A stretch of DNA of 64,000 nt, taken from assembly GCA_910585865.1 (NCBI GenBank), contig CAJUGO010000011.1:1-64000 (forward strand). The letters are read 5' to 3'. Position 1 is the stretch's first letter, and every line of letters starts with the position of its first letter. The position numbers were made by a program, and so were the translations under genes. This document shows positions 1 to 8,791 of this stretch, one piece after another. Under the pieces are notes generated by a model that saw nothing but the letters and a program-made list of their open reading frames with translations, did no database searches and was not told the DNA's origin. This stretch comes from an uncultured Ruminococcus sp. (GTDB taxonomy: Bacteria; Bacillota; Clostridia; Oscillospirales; Acutalibacteraceae).

Positions 1-39
1 CCTCACGGTGTAACCAAAATCAAAGATTTTGACACCTGA
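1..39 (+). CDS. C-terminal tail of an upstream gene (partial)
   Basis: Frame 1 is open from the window edge to a TGA at 37-39 and encodes only PHGVTKIKDFDT. Nothing more of the gene is visible, so the product cannot be named. The other two frames also stop within 40 bases, so this tail is weakly supported. Confidence 0.25.
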   Translation, partial: PHGVTKIKDFDT

Positions 40-168
40 GAGAACATTGAAATACAAGACGCAAACCTTTAATTTTTATGTAATATCGAATATTTGGAAA
101 TATAAGTTTTGCCTTTTCAATGCAAGATGTTGTGATACAATGATACACTGTAAAGAGTTGATTAAGTT

Positions 169-930
169 ATGAAAAAAGATAAAGATAAAAATAAAAATGA
201 AGTGAATGCCGACGTTATTTCCGGCAGAAATCCTGTAAGTGAAGCTATTCGCAGTAACAGGCCTATTGATAAAATATTAGTTGCAAGAGGGGAAAAAAGC
301 GGTGCAGTAATAGGAATTATTGCTAAAGCGCGTGACAGGCAGATTCCCATAAAAGAGGTTGACCGAACAAAACTTGATTATATAAGCGGCAATTCGGCTC
401 ATCAGGGTATAGCAGCTTTTGCTGCTGCCAAGGATTATTCTACAGTTGATGAAATTCTGGAATATGCACAAAGCCGAGGAGAAGCTCCTTTTATTATTGT
501 GCTTGATGAATTAGAGGATCCTCACAATCTCGGAGCAATAATCCGCACGGCTGAATGTGCAGGAGTACATGGTATAATTATTCCTAAACGAAGGAGCGCA
601 AGTCTCAGTTATACTGTAGCCAAAGCATCAGCCGGTGCAATTGAATATATGCGCGTTGCACGTGTAACCAATATCTCCGGCTTAATCGACAGTCTTAAAG
701 ATAAAGGTATATGGGTGTATGGCGCAGATATGAACGGCACTGATTATGAAAAATGTGATTTTTCCGGGGCATGTGCTATAGTAATAGGGAATGAGGGCAA
801 AGGTATTTCGCGGCTTGTACGCGATAAGTGCGACGTGATTGTATCGTTGCCAATGAAAGGAAAAATAAATTCGCTTAATGCATCTGTTGCAGCAGGTATA
901 CTTATGTACAAAGCAATGAAAAACAGATAG
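169..930 (+). CDS. rlmB: 23S rRNA 2'-O-methyltransferase, TrmH/SpoU family (RlmB-like)
   Basis: 253 aa, the normal length for the TrmH/RlmB group of SAM-dependent ribose methyltransferases that modify 23S rRNA. The N-terminal part (about 17-90) fits the substrate-binding domain (SGRNPVSEAIRS, then AHQGIAAF). The C-terminal SPOUT knot carries the three family motifs: LDELEDPHNLGAIIRTAECAG (motif 1, split here only for recognition), VIGNEGKGISRLV (motif 2) and SLPMKGKINSLNASVAAGI (motif 3). The exact nucleotide methylated cannot be read from sequence. The start ATG has only a weak purine run upstream (AAAGAG). It lies 27 bases before the ribosome-binding site of the next gene and is probably co-transcribed with it. 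Confidence 0.9.
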   Translation: MKKDKDKNKNEVNADVISGRNPVSEAIRSNRPIDKILVARGEKSGAVIGIIAKARDRQIPIKEVDRTKLDYISGNSAHQGIAAFAAAKDYSTVDEILEYAQSRGEAPFIIVLDELEDPHNLGAIIRTAECAGVHGIIIPKRRSASLSYTVAKASAGAIEYMRVARVTNISGLIDSLKDKGIWVYGADMNGTDYEKCDFSGACAIVIGNEGKGISRLVRDKCDVIVSLPMKGKINSLNASVAAGILMYKAMKNR

Positions 931-966
931 CAAACAAATTTAAAATAAAGGAAAGGAGTGGCAGTT

Positions 967-3585
967 TTGCCGGATAAGGAGCAGGACAAGCTTAGAGAGC
1001 TGGAAATTGCAAGTATTCTAGAGGAAACGCATTATCTTGCAGATCAGGAAAAAATGGAACAGACAGCCCGGAAGTATCGAGCAAAACCAAAAATGGACGA
1101 TATTTTCAGTAACGCAAGTAAAAAACCTCGTCTTAAAAATGAAAGTCCGCTTGACATAGATAAAGAAGCCGATACATCAAATTCTATAATAGGAGAAAAA
1201 ACAGCCGCTACCATGCAGGCTGCTCTTATCATGGACGGTAAAGAAGATGTTATGACTGCTGATGAAGCAAAAGAATCTGAGCCGGATAAAGGTGAAGATG
1301 CCGATGAAAAGTCAGCTGAGGAAGAAAATAAAGTAGTAATGCTCGATCCTGAATACGATGATAATACCCGTTTTTCAAACGAGGTATTAAATGAAGTTGA
1401 TCAGTTTAGAGAAGATTTGCAAATAAAGAGTATCAATACAATTGACATAGATATACCTGATATAAATAATAAGACAGAACAAAATTCCGGGGAGGAAAAA
1501 GGAGAATATGAAAAACTTTTTGGCATTAAAAATTCTCCTGACAGACATTCTCCTAAGAAAATTGTTGCAAAGGTGCCTGTTTATAAGTTTGACGAAGACA
1601 ACAAAATTCTTAATGTTAAAGCCGGAAGATTTTCCGAGGTGGTTGCAAAAGAATATGAGGAATACATACATTCTAAAAATCCGTCTGTAATAGCTCATGC
1701 TATAAAATCTGAAGTTAAAAATGAGACCGCTGACAAAAAGGAAGAGCCAAAGGATGAACGTTCAGTTCAGGAAAAATTCATGTCTGCTCTTGTGGGCTTT
1801 TTCTCAAAGGATGAATCTGATGACCGCGATACACCGCATGAAAATAATAAGCCTGTTGAGGATTATACAGGTGAAGAAGATGAAAAAAGCATAATATATG
1901 AGTTGAATATGAATATAAAAAAGCTGTTTGTGAGAAGTGTATTGTCGGGAATTGTTGCTGCAATTGCATTAATATTTACCGTGGTTACCAGGATATTCCC
2001 AACGGCAATATGTTCAGCAGTTGCGTTTGCACCGGCAGCGTATGCAATACTTATTTTTGTGCTTGTGGCATTTTCTGTAGGTCTTAACCGCATAGCAATG
2101 CTCAGCGGTCTTACTCCGCTTGTAAAATTCAAAGGCAATTCTGATACTGCTGTTGCAGTTGCCGGAGTTACAGCGCTGATACAATCAATTGTTTCATTTT
2201 TCTGCCTCGGCGATTTAAGTTCATTTAATATAAATTATTATGCGGCAGTAGTACTTATTGCATTTTTTGCAAACAACTTTGGAAAACTGCTGATGGTACT
2301 CAGGGTAAAGGACAATTTTCGTTTTGTCTCATCAAAGGGTCAGAAATTTGCAGCAAAAATATATAACAATGAAACTGTTGCCAATCAAATGATGAGCGGT
2401 ACCGCGGCTGACCGCCCGATTATAGCATATCAGCATAAAACAGATTTTCCGTCGAACTTTTTAAAGATTTCATATGCGCCTGATCCAAGCGAAGATTTGG
2501 CGTCAAAGCTTGCTCCCGTTACTACTGTTGCGGCAATAATAATTGCAGTGCTGTACGGATTTGTTAAAGCATCGTTTGCAGACGCTCTCAATACGCTGGC
2601 GCTTATTACTGCTGTGGCAGTTCCTGTATCTACACTGCTTGCAGTCAATGCCCCGGTAAGAAAGCTGTGCAAAACACTTCTTTCATTCGGCGGTATGCTT
2701 GCAGGTTATCCGTCAATAAAACAATTTTGTGACAGTACGGCAATAATGCTTGACTCTAACGAACTTTTTCCTGCGGACGCTATCACACTTGACGGTATCA
2801 AAACTTTTGAAGAATATGGTATAGATGAATCGCTGCTGTGTGGTATTGCAATTTTAAAAGAGGCTCAAAATCCTATTGCAAATGTTTTTAAATCTGTTGT
2901 TGCAGAGTCCAACGAAAGCCTGCCTGAGGTTGAAAGTGTGCTTTATGAGGATGAAATGGGGCTGGTCGGCTGGATTAACAGTGAAAGAATTCTTGTCGGT
3001 TCCCGTATGCTTATGGAAAAATACAGTGTTGAAACTCCCAGTATTGAATACGAGGAAAAGTACACTTCAGACGGCAAACAGGTTACATATCTTTCAAGGG
3101 CAGGCAGACTTGTGGCAATGTTTGTTACAAAATACCGACCTGATCCCGAACTCAAGTCTGAAATGCAGCGTGCAGAATTAAACGGAATAAGCTTTTTGAT
3201 AAGAACCACCGATTTTAATATTACAAATGACCTTGTTGCCGAACAGTACAATCTGTTTTACCGCAGTATAAAAGTACTTCCGACCGGTCTTGGAAATGTG
3301 CTAAAAGAAGCGCGGAGTGCCCGGGATGAAACTTCCCGTTCTTATCTGATTACAGGGGGAAAGGCATCATCGCTTGCCCGCGCCGTTTCGGGATGTGTAA
3401 AAATAAAGCACAACATATCTTTGGCGATTATTATTCAGCTTATAGCTGTAATACTTGGAATTTTGATTGCGGCGACTCTTGTACTTTATGCGGGTGTCGG
3501 TGTTATGGGCTCGCTCGAAGTGTTAATTTATACACTGTTTTGGAGTGCTGCCGCTGTGTTTGCCCCTGCTGTCCAGAAACCGTAA
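967..3585 (+). CDS. Degenerate P-type-ATPase-like membrane protein (probable pseudoenzyme)
   Basis: 872 aa from a TTG at 967. An alternative GTG at 958 overlaps its own ribosome-binding site AAAGGAG (952-958), while TTG 967 has ideal spacing, so TTG is preferred. Residues 1 to about 315 are hydrophilic and very acidic. Several membrane segments follow (about 319-460 and 525-570), and a last pair lies near the C terminus. The middle aligns by eye with heavy-metal P-type ATPases: STAIMLDSNELFPADAITLD sits where the phosphorylation loop FDKTGTLT should be (Asp596 kept, KTGT lost). GLVGWINSERILVGSRMLM matches the nucleotide-domain GxVxVLVGNxxxM stretch. SYLITGGKASSLA replaces the Mg-binding GDGxND. 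The CPx transport motif is also absent (VNAPVRKLC). Transport by ATP hydrolysis therefore looks impossible, and a structural or regulatory role is inferred. It precedes rpe by 30 bases. Confidence 0.65.
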   Translation: MPDKEQDKLRELEIASILEETHYLADQEKMEQTARKYRAKPKMDDIFSNASKKPRLKNESPLDIDKEADTSNSIIGEKTAATMQAALIMDGKEDVMTADEAKESEPDKGEDADEKSAEEENKVVMLDPEYDDNTRFSNEVLNEVDQFREDLQIKSINTIDIDIPDINNKTEQNSGEEKGEYEKLFGIKNSPDRHSPKKIVAKVPVYKFDEDNKILNVKAGRFSEVVAKEYEEYIHSKNPSVIAHAIKSEVKNETADKKEEPKDERSVQEKFMSALVGFFSKDESDDRDTPHENNKPVEDYTGEEDEKSIIYELNMNIKKLFVRSVLSGIVAAIALIFTVVTRIFPTAICSAVAFAPAAYAILIFVLVAFSVGLNRIAMLSGLTPLVKFKGNSDTAVAVAGVTALIQSIVSFFCLGDLSSFNINYYAAVVLIAFFANNFGKLLMVLRVKDNFRFVSSKGQKFAAKIYNNETVANQMMSGTAADRPIIAYQHKTDFPSNFLKISYAPDPSEDLASKLAPVTTVAAIIIAVLYGFVKASFADALNTLALITAVAVPVSTLLAVNAPVRKLCKTLLSFGGMLAGYPSIKQFCDSTAIMLDSNELFPADAITLDGIKTFEEYGIDESLLCGIAILKEAQNPIANVFKSVVAESNESLPEVESVLYEDEMGLVGWINSERILVGSRMLMEKYSVETPSIEYEEKYTSDGKQVTYLSRAGRLVAMFVTKYRPDPELKSEMQRAELNGISFLIRTTDFNITNDLVAEQYNLFYRSIKVLPTGLGNVLKEARSARDETSRSYLITGGKASSLARAVSGCVKIKHNISLAIIIQLIAVILGILIAATLVLYAGVGVMGSLEVLIYTLFWSAAAVFAPAVQKP

Positions 3586-3615
3586 GTAATACAAGAATGA
3601 AAGGATGTTGAGTAT

Positions 3616-4260
3616 ATGAAAATTGCACCGTCACTTTTATCGTGTGACTTTTCAAAAATGGGTGAAGAAATAGTCAGAATGGACAAAGCCGGCGCCGATT
3701 GGATGCATCTGGACGTAATGGACGGTCATTTTGTACCTAATATTACTTTTGGTGCTCCTGTTATAAAAACGGTGCGTAAATACACGAACAGACCTTTTGA
3801 CGTACATCTTATGATAAGCGATCCGCTTAAGTATATTGATGATTTTGCAAATGCAGGTGCAGATATTATTACATTCCACATTGAATGTGATTCAGATATT
3901 GATGCAACAATAGAAAAAATTAAATCAAGGGGTATAAAACCGGGGCTTGTTATCAAGCCCAATACTCCTGCATGGACAGTTTTTCCGTATCTTGAAAAGA
4001 TTGAAGTAGTGCTTGTAATGACTGTTGAGCCGGGATTCGGCGGACAGAGCTTTATGGAAAACATGCTGCCTAAAGTCAGAGAAATTAAGGATGAATGTAT
4101 GAGAAGAAATATTAATATACTGATTGAGGCGGACGGAGGAATAAGTAAAGACACAATTGGACAGGCCGCTGATGCAGGCGTTGACGTATGTGTTGCAGGA
4201 ACGGCAGTTTTTAAAGCAGCAGATGCAGAAAAGGCAATTTCACAATTACAAGCATTTTGA
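3616..4260 (+). CDS. rpe: Ribulose-phosphate 3-epimerase
   Basis: 214 aa, the usual size for this TIM-barrel enzyme, which interconverts ribulose-5-phosphate and xylulose-5-phosphate in the pentose phosphate pathway. Recognisable family stretches are IAPSLLSCDFSKMGEE at the N terminus, WMHLDVMDGHFVPNITFG (metal-binding His and Asp), FDVHLMI, VEPGFGGQSF (phosphate loop) and EADGGI (catalytic Asp). The ribosome-binding site AAAGGATG lies just upstream of the ATG. Placement right after rlmB and the ATPase-like gene on the same strand suggests one transcription unit. In many Firmicutes rpe sits near rsgA and the prkC/prpC genes, which are not in this window. Confidence 0.95.
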   Translation: MKIAPSLLSCDFSKMGEEIVRMDKAGADWMHLDVMDGHFVPNITFGAPVIKTVRKYTNRPFDVHLMISDPLKYIDDFANAGADIITFHIECDSDIDATIEKIKSRGIKPGLVIKPNTPAWTVFPYLEKIEVVLVMTVEPGFGGQSFMENMLPKVREIKDECMRRNINILIEADGGISKDTIGQAADAGVDVCVAGTAVFKAADAEKAISQLQAF

Positions 4261-4261
4261 T

Positions 4262-4408
4262 TTTTGTTATGCAGAAAATGAGTATAAATATTATGATACT
4301 TATTTAGGCGGTGAAAAATTTCCTCATCGGGAATCAAAGATATATACAAAAGGCGATTATCATTATCATTGTAGAGCAGATGGTGAATTTGTTTGGTTTC
4401 AAATGTAG
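4262..4408 (+). pseudogene. Remnant of a DUF5680-like coding sequence
   Basis: Directly after rpe, a different frame stays open for about 49 codons (FCYAENEYKYYDTYLGGEKF, then GDYHYHCRADGEFVWFQM) and ends in TAG at 4406-4408. The YxDxYxGGEKF pattern recalls DUF5680 proteins, but there is no start codon or ribosome-binding site and the N terminus is missing. It looks like the 3' end of a gene joined to the rpe stop by a rearrangement. The family assignment is from memory of the motif and is weak. Confidence 0.3.
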
Positions 4409-4473
4409 GTAGATGTTTTTTATTTGAATGAAAAAATTATGAATGTTATTTTCATGAAGGTGCGATTCAGTAG

Positions 4474-5307
4474 TTGGATATTATAGAGCAAAAAATAAAT
4501 ACAAAGGATTATTTAACGAAATCAAATTTGCCAGCAAGTGATTATGTGATAAATCCCTATGTCGGCTGTACTCATGCTTGTAAATACTGCTATGCAAGAT
4601 TTATGAAAAGATTTACAGGGCATAGAGAAGAATGGGGAAAATTTATAGATATTAAACAATGTGAAAAACCTATTAATTTAAAGAAAATTAAAGGTAAATC
4701 TGTTTTTATGTCTTCAGTAACAGATTGTTATAATTCTTATGAAGAAAAATATGGCGTCACAAGAAAGATATTAGAACAACTTGTAAATGCAGACTGCCAA
4801 ATTACAATTTCAACAAAATCAGCACTTATTTTACGGGATATAGAATTGTTGAAAAAAATATCTAACCTCAAAGTTGCATTTTCAATCAATACTTTAGATG
4901 ATGCTTTTAGGGCTGATATGGATAAAGGCAGTTCCATAAAAGACAGGCTTCATGCGCTAGAGAAATTACATACTGCGGGTATTCATACAGTTTTGTTTAT
5001 GTCACCTATTTTTCCGTATATCACAGAATGGAAAGACATCATTGATAGTACGAAAGAGAATGTATGTGAATATTGGTTTGAAAATTTGAATCTTAGAGGG
5101 GAATATAAAAGCAGTATTCTCTTTTATGTCAATACACATTATCCAGATTTAAAAGAAAAATATGAAGCAATTTATTTAGAGAAAGATAATACATATTGGA
5201 ATACGTTGGCTGATTCGCTCAATAGATATTGTGATGAACTGGGATTAGATTATGTCAATTATTTTTACCATGAAAAACTGGTTAAAGAGAAATTAAATAA
5301 TCAATAG
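4474..5307 (+). CDS. Radical SAM protein, spore-photoproduct-lyase-like subgroup
   Basis: 277 aa. The radical SAM cluster motif CTHACKYC gives Cys32, Cys36 and Cys39 (CxxxCxxC), preceded by YVINPYVGC, which is typical of the SPL/Rv2578c-like branch. The rest (KGKSVFMSSVTDCYNS, ITISTKSALILRDIELLKKI, MSPIFPYI) also fits that branch. It should cleave S-adenosylmethionine with a 4Fe-4S cluster; the substrate is unknown. No ATG is available near the N terminus. TTG at 4474 follows GAAGGTG by 12 bases, so initiation looks weak. It lies in an A+T-rich accessory patch between rpe and ldh that holds other gene fragments, and a stem-loop terminator follows at 5384. Confidence 0.8.
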   Translation: MDIIEQKINTKDYLTKSNLPASDYVINPYVGCTHACKYCYARFMKRFTGHREEWGKFIDIKQCEKPINLKKIKGKSVFMSSVTDCYNSYEEKYGVTRKILEQLVNADCQITISTKSALILRDIELLKKISNLKVAFSINTLDDAFRADMDKGSSIKDRLHALEKLHTAGIHTVLFMSPIFPYITEWKDIIDSTKENVCEYWFENLNLRGEYKSSILFYVNTHYPDLKEKYEAIYLEKDNTYWNTLADSLNRYCDELGLDYVNYFYHEKLVKEKLNNQ

Positions 5308-5383
5308 ATAGTAAAATGAGAAGGTAGATATGTCCATTAAATAAAAAAAGATGTTTGATGGAGGTATTGTTATACATTAATTA

Positions 5384-5422
5384 CCCTCCGACTTTGTTTT
5401 TAAAGTAAGGAGGGATTTTTTT
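5384..5422 (+). terminator. Rho-independent terminator after the radical SAM gene
   Basis: CCCTCC-G-ACTTT pairs with AAAGT-AA-GGAGGG across a short T-rich loop and is followed directly by a run of T residues. Confidence 0.6.
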
Positions 5423-5614
5423 ATTCCATTTGGCGGTATTATATTAGCTGTGACATGGGGAGCGTTTCATTTCGTATCTAGGGAAGTAGAACTTGAAATA
5501 TGGGACGGAATTTCTGCTATGATATTTTCTGTTTTTAGTAGTGTAATGTATTTAAGATTAAACAGAAAATGCTTGTATAGCTATCTTTTCACCGCTATAG
5601 GTTGTTTACTGTAA
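5423..5614 (+). pseudogene. 3' remnant of a CPBP-type membrane protease or related membrane protein
   Basis: An open stretch with no start codon encodes about 63 residues ending in TAA at 5612-5614. The segment PFGGIILAVTWGAFHFVS is hydrophobic and looks like the third conserved motif of CPBP/CAAX-type intramembrane proteases (small residues, W, then G-x-x-H). The catalytic EExxxR motif would lie upstream and is missing. Identification is tentative. It sits among other broken genes at 4.3-6.7 kb. Confidence 0.35.
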
Positions 5615-5672
5615 CTTCCCGTTTGCCGGGAGGTTGTATATAAAGAAAAGTCGGGACTGTGAGGGAATAAAA

Positions 5673-6194
5673 GTGGTAATTGAAACAGAAAGACTTATTT
5701 TAAGAGAATATACTCTAAATGATTTTAATGCTCTATTTGAAATAGTTTCTGATTTAGAAACTATGCAACATTATCCGGCTCCTTTTGACGAGCAAAGAAC
5801 AAAGGAGTGGATTGTATGGAATTTAGAAAACTACGAAAAATTTGGATTTGGTCTTTGGGCAGTTGTACTAAAAGAAAACGGAAAATTTATTGGCGATTGC
5901 GGTATTACCATACAGAATATAGATAACGAAATGCTTCCAGAGGTTGGATATCACATTCATAAAAAGTATTGGCAAAGAGGATTTGCAAAAGAAGCAGCTC
6001 GTGCAGTAAGAGATTGGGTGTTTCATAACACCCAGTATAATACAATCTATTCTTACATGAAATATACAAATGTGGGGTCTTATGCTACTGTCATTGCAAT
6101 CGGAATGAAGAAAGTAAAAGAATATCCTGATGAAAAGAATGGTATAACATATGTGTATGCCATAAAGCGTGAAGAATGGGAAAATTTAAAGTAA
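5673..6194 (+). CDS. GNAT-family N-acetyltransferase (RimJ/RimL type)
   Basis: 173 aa from GTG 5673, which has GAGGG about 7 bases upstream. A longer frame from TTG 5634 starts inside a hairpin and is less likely. It shows the RimJ/RimL pattern ETERLILREYTLNDF at the N terminus, IGDCGI in the central strands, and the acetyl-CoA loop region YWQRGFAKEAARAVRDWVF (here R-G-F-A, slightly off the usual R-G-x-A/G). It would transfer acetyl from acetyl-CoA to an amine; the substrate is unknown. It is flanked by pseudogene fragments, so it is probably acquired cargo. An inverted repeat (AACTTCCCG and CGGGAGGTT, 5613-5636) precedes it. Confidence 0.8.
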   Translation: MVIETERLILREYTLNDFNALFEIVSDLETMQHYPAPFDEQRTKEWIVWNLENYEKFGFGLWAVVLKENGKFIGDCGITIQNIDNEMLPEVGYHIHKKYWQRGFAKEAARAVRDWVFHNTQYNTIYSYMKYTNVGSYATVIAIGMKKVKEYPDEKNGITYVYAIKREEWENLK

Positions 6195-6347
6195 AAAATT
6201 TCAATTTCGTGAGGTAAAAAGGATATATGAAATGAGAAAATACATAGCAATGAGGCAGCAGAAGCTCTTGCTTTGGCATTAGAAGTCTTTTTACCTTTGC
6301 TATTGCCATAGGTTGTATTTGATTGATGTTTTAAAATTATCTCCTAT

Positions 6348-6435
6348 GCGGCGACAGCCTTTGCGGTTTTTCTTTTGTCGTTTTTTATCGGAATGTGCCG
6401 CAGGGCTAGTCCCTGTGCTGGCTGTCGTTCGCCGC
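6348..6435. repeat. Long imperfect GC-rich stem-loop
   Basis: GCGGCGACAGCC at 6348 pairs with GGCTGTCG plus GCCGC at 6420-6435, with an inner TGCGG/CCGCA pair. The patch is clearly more G+C-rich than its surroundings. It lies upstream of the mobile-element sigma-factor fragment and probably belongs to the same decayed element. Confidence 0.45.
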
Positions 6436-6489
6436 CTTGCCAGTCTGGATTTTTAAATTTTCAAAAATTTGGATTGGAGGAAATTAGGA

Positions 6490-6564
6490 ATGGCATACAA
6501 CCACGGATGTGAGGACAGGAAATGGCGTATCTGGAAGAAGCCTATAAAACAACCCGGACATTGA
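6490..6564 (+). pseudogene. 5' remnant of a conjugative-element sigma-70-like gene
   Basis: A strong ribosome-binding site (GGAGG, about 6475) precedes an ATG whose first residues, MAYNHGCEDRKWRIWKK, match the highly conserved beginning of the small sigma factors carried by integrative elements of gut Firmicutes (MAYNHGREERKW-type). The frame then loses similarity and stops after 24 codons. Up to 6680 another frame (MECSKDNCHIIALPGYTCKK and onward) is open but lacks a recognisable start. The segment is read as a deletion scar of an integrative element. Confidence 0.45.
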
Positions 6565-6669
6565 CATGGAATGCTCAAAAGATAACTGCCATATCATAGC
6601 ACTGCCTGGGTACACTTGCAAGAAAGCGGCTGACCGAATGGCAGCCGAAGCGGGATGGTGTAATGAAAG

Positions 6670-6703
6670 AAGTATCCCTCTTATTGTATAAAGAGGGATA
6701 CTT
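6670..6703. terminator. Bidirectional stem-loop terminator
   Basis: A perfect 11-bp stem, AAGTATCCCTC with GAGGGATACTT, around a 12-base loop. It lies between the decayed accessory patch and the 3' end of ldh, which is read from the opposite strand, so it can serve both sides. T-runs are short. Confidence 0.5.
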
Positions 6704-6787
6704 CAATAGTTTAATACAGTATCTTCATTTTTTTATAATTACCGTAACGGGATAAATTTTAATATTTAGCTTTTTAATTTCATCAAA

Positions 6788-7741
6788 TTATATTGATAAA
6801 TTTTTAAAACTGTCATTGAGTATATTGCAGCAGTCGTCCAGTTTTTTTAATTCACTTTCCGAGAGTTTTAATTCAAGAACACGTTTTGCTCCGCCGCTGT
6901 TTACAATACATGGATTTCCGATAAACACATCTTTTTTTCCGCCGTATTCTCCTCGCAGACGTACTGATACTGTTAATACAGAGTTCTCATCCTGCAAAAT
7001 TGCACGTACAACACGAACCATAGACATACCTATTCCGTAATAAGTTGCGCCTTTTGCCTCAATTATTTTTTGTGCGGCACCGCGTACCTCTTCGCTTATT
7101 TTTTCAAGCTCCTCCATATAATATGTTTGAGGATTATCATCAAGTACGTCCTTGATGGGTTTTGCTGCAAGCAGCGCCTGGCTCCACGGCACAAACTCAC
7201 TGTCTCCGTGTTCTCCAATTACATATGCGTGAATGTTTCTTGGGTCAACTTCAAAATATTCACCCATAAGGTAGCGAAGTCTGGCTGTGTCAAGGGTTGT
7301 GCCTGTTCCGATTACTTTTGATGCATTAAATCCTGACAGTTCATATGTTATGCGCGTCATGATGTCAACAGGATTTGTAGCTACAACAAATATTCCTTCA
7401 AATCCACTTTGAACAACTTTAGGTACTATTGATGAAAATACATCATAGTTACGTTTTAGAAGCTGAAGGCGGCTTTCACCGGGTTTTTGGTTTACTCCTG
7501 CACAAATCAGCACTATATCTGCATCAGTGCAGTCGGAGTAGGCACCGGTATAAATTTTCATGCTTGAGTGGGAGAATGCAAGACCATGATTCAGATCCAT
7601 TGCTTCGCCGCTCGCCCTTTTTTCATTTAAATCAATCAGAACCAGCTCATCACATACATTCTGATTAAGGGCGGCATATGCAAAACTCATTCCAACTAAT
7701 CCTGTACCAATAAGTACTACTTTTTTTTTGTTACCTGACAT
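6788..7741 (-). CDS. ldh: L-lactate dehydrogenase
   Basis: 317 aa, the normal length. It reduces pyruvate to L-lactate with NADH in fermentation. The NAD-binding GTGLVG lies at residues 12-17. The substrate loop NQKPGESR carries Gln85 (lactate-type rather than the Arg of malate dehydrogenase) and Arg91. The catalytic His178 is in IGEHGDSE. The ribosome-binding site AAAGGAAAT precedes the ATG on the minus strand. It is divergent from nfnAB across about 200 bases and is monocistronic as far as can be seen. Confidence 0.95.
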   Translation of the reverse strand: MSGNKKKVVLIGTGLVGMSFAYAALNQNVCDELVLIDLNEKRASGEAMDLNHGLAFSHSSMKIYTGAYSDCTDADIVLICAGVNQKPGESRLQLLKRNYDVFSSIVPKVVQSGFEGIFVVATNPVDIMTRITYELSGFNASKVIGTGTTLDTARLRYLMGEYFEVDPRNIHAYVIGEHGDSEFVPWSQALLAAKPIKDVLDDNPQTYYMEELEKISEEVRGAAQKIIEAKGATYYGIGMSMVRVVRAILQDENSVLTVSVRLRGEYGGKKDVFIGNPCIVNSGGAKRVLELKLSESELKKLDDCCNILNDSFKNLSI

Positions 7742-7837
7742 TATAAATTTCCTTTCAAAAATAGTGTGACCTTATTATCATTTTCCTTATACCATCGATT
7801 ATTCCAAATATTTATATATTTGACTATGAAATTTATC

Positions 7838-7866
7838 TTGAAAGGATGTTTGTTCTGTGATAAAAT
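7838..7866 (+). promoter_or_regulatory. Sigma-A promoter for nfnAB
   Basis: TTGAAA at 7838 and TAAAAT at 7861 with a 17-base spacer and an extended -10 TGA. The transcription start would be near 7873, about 70 bases before nfnA. Confidence 0.75.
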
Positions 7867-7945
7867 ATAAAAGATATAGTGAGCGGAATAAATACACGCT
7901 TATTCCCAAATTATTTGTGAATCTAATTACGAAAGGAAAAGAGAA

Positions 7946-8788
7946 ATGTATAAGATAGTAAAGAAAAAATCTCTTAACCCCACCGTTACTCTTATGGAGA
8001 TTTGTGCTCCGCTTATTGCAAAAAAGGCAGAACCGGGTCAGTTTATCATCCTTAGAGTTGATGAAGAAGGTGAGCGTATTCCTCTTACAGTTGCAGGCTA
8101 TGACAGAGAAGCAGGTACAGTACGCATTATTTTTCAGATTGTTGGAGCAACAACACAAAAGCTTAATCAGCTTAATGAAGGCGACTGCATTCACGATTTT
8201 GTCGGTCCTCTCGGAGTTCCTACTCATACCGAAGGACTTAAAAAGGTTTGTGTTGTAGGCGGCGGAGTAGGCTGTGCAATTGCGTTGCCGGTTGCTGAAA
8301 AGCTTCATGAAATCGGATGTGAGGTTCACTCAATTGTAGGTTTTAGAAATAAAGACCTTGTTATTCTTGAAGATGAGTTCAAGGCGTGTTCAGATAAATT
8401 TATTGTTATGACAGATGACGGTTCATACGGAAGCAAAGGAGTTGTTACAGCTCCGCTTGAGGACATGATTAAGGCAGGAGAAGATTATGATCTTGTAATT
8501 ACAATCGGTCCCCTGATAATGATGAAATTTGTTGTAAAGACAACAAAGCCTTATAATATTCCGACAACTGTTTCGATGAATCCTATTATGATTGACGGAA
8601 CGGGTATGTGCGGCGGATGCCGTCTTACTGTTGACGGACAGACAAAATTTGCCTGTGTTGACGGACCCGACTTTGACGGATTTAAGGTTGATTTTGATGA
8701 GGCAATGAAGCGCGGGGCAATGTATAAGCCTTTTGAGCGTCATGCTTATGAGGCAGCATGTAATCTTTTCAAGAAGGAGGTTGAATAA
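7946..8788 (+). CDS. nfnA: Electron-bifurcating transhydrogenase small subunit NfnA
   Basis: 280 aa. This is a ferredoxin-NADP reductase-type FAD/NAD-binding protein (sulfide/dihydroorotate dehydrogenase-like family). The N-terminal FAD barrel holds RIPLTVAGYDREAGTVRIIF. The dinucleotide fold has VCVVGGGVGCAIALPVAE, and a C-terminal 2Fe-2S site reads GTGMCGGCRL followed by FACVDGPDFDG. With the next gene it forms NfnAB, which couples NADH and reduced ferredoxin oxidation to NADP+ reduction in anaerobes. The genes are 3 bases apart, and the ribosome-binding site of nfnB lies inside the end of nfnA (AAGGAGG). A good sigma-A promoter lies upstream. Confidence 0.9.
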   Translation: MYKIVKKKSLNPTVTLMEICAPLIAKKAEPGQFIILRVDEEGERIPLTVAGYDREAGTVRIIFQIVGATTQKLNQLNEGDCIHDFVGPLGVPTHTEGLKKVCVVGGGVGCAIALPVAEKLHEIGCEVHSIVGFRNKDLVILEDEFKACSDKFIVMTDDGSYGSKGVVTAPLEDMIKAGEDYDLVITIGPLIMMKFVVKTTKPYNIPTTVSMNPIMIDGTGMCGGCRLTVDGQTKFACVDGPDFDGFKVDFDEAMKRGAMYKPFERHAYEAACNLFKKEVE

Positions 8789-8791
8789 ATT

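Noticed and set aside
7742..7800. Crp/Fnr half-site GTGTGACCTTA upstream of ldh
   Set aside because: Only one half of the palindrome is present, and the spacing to a promoter is not that of the two good sites.
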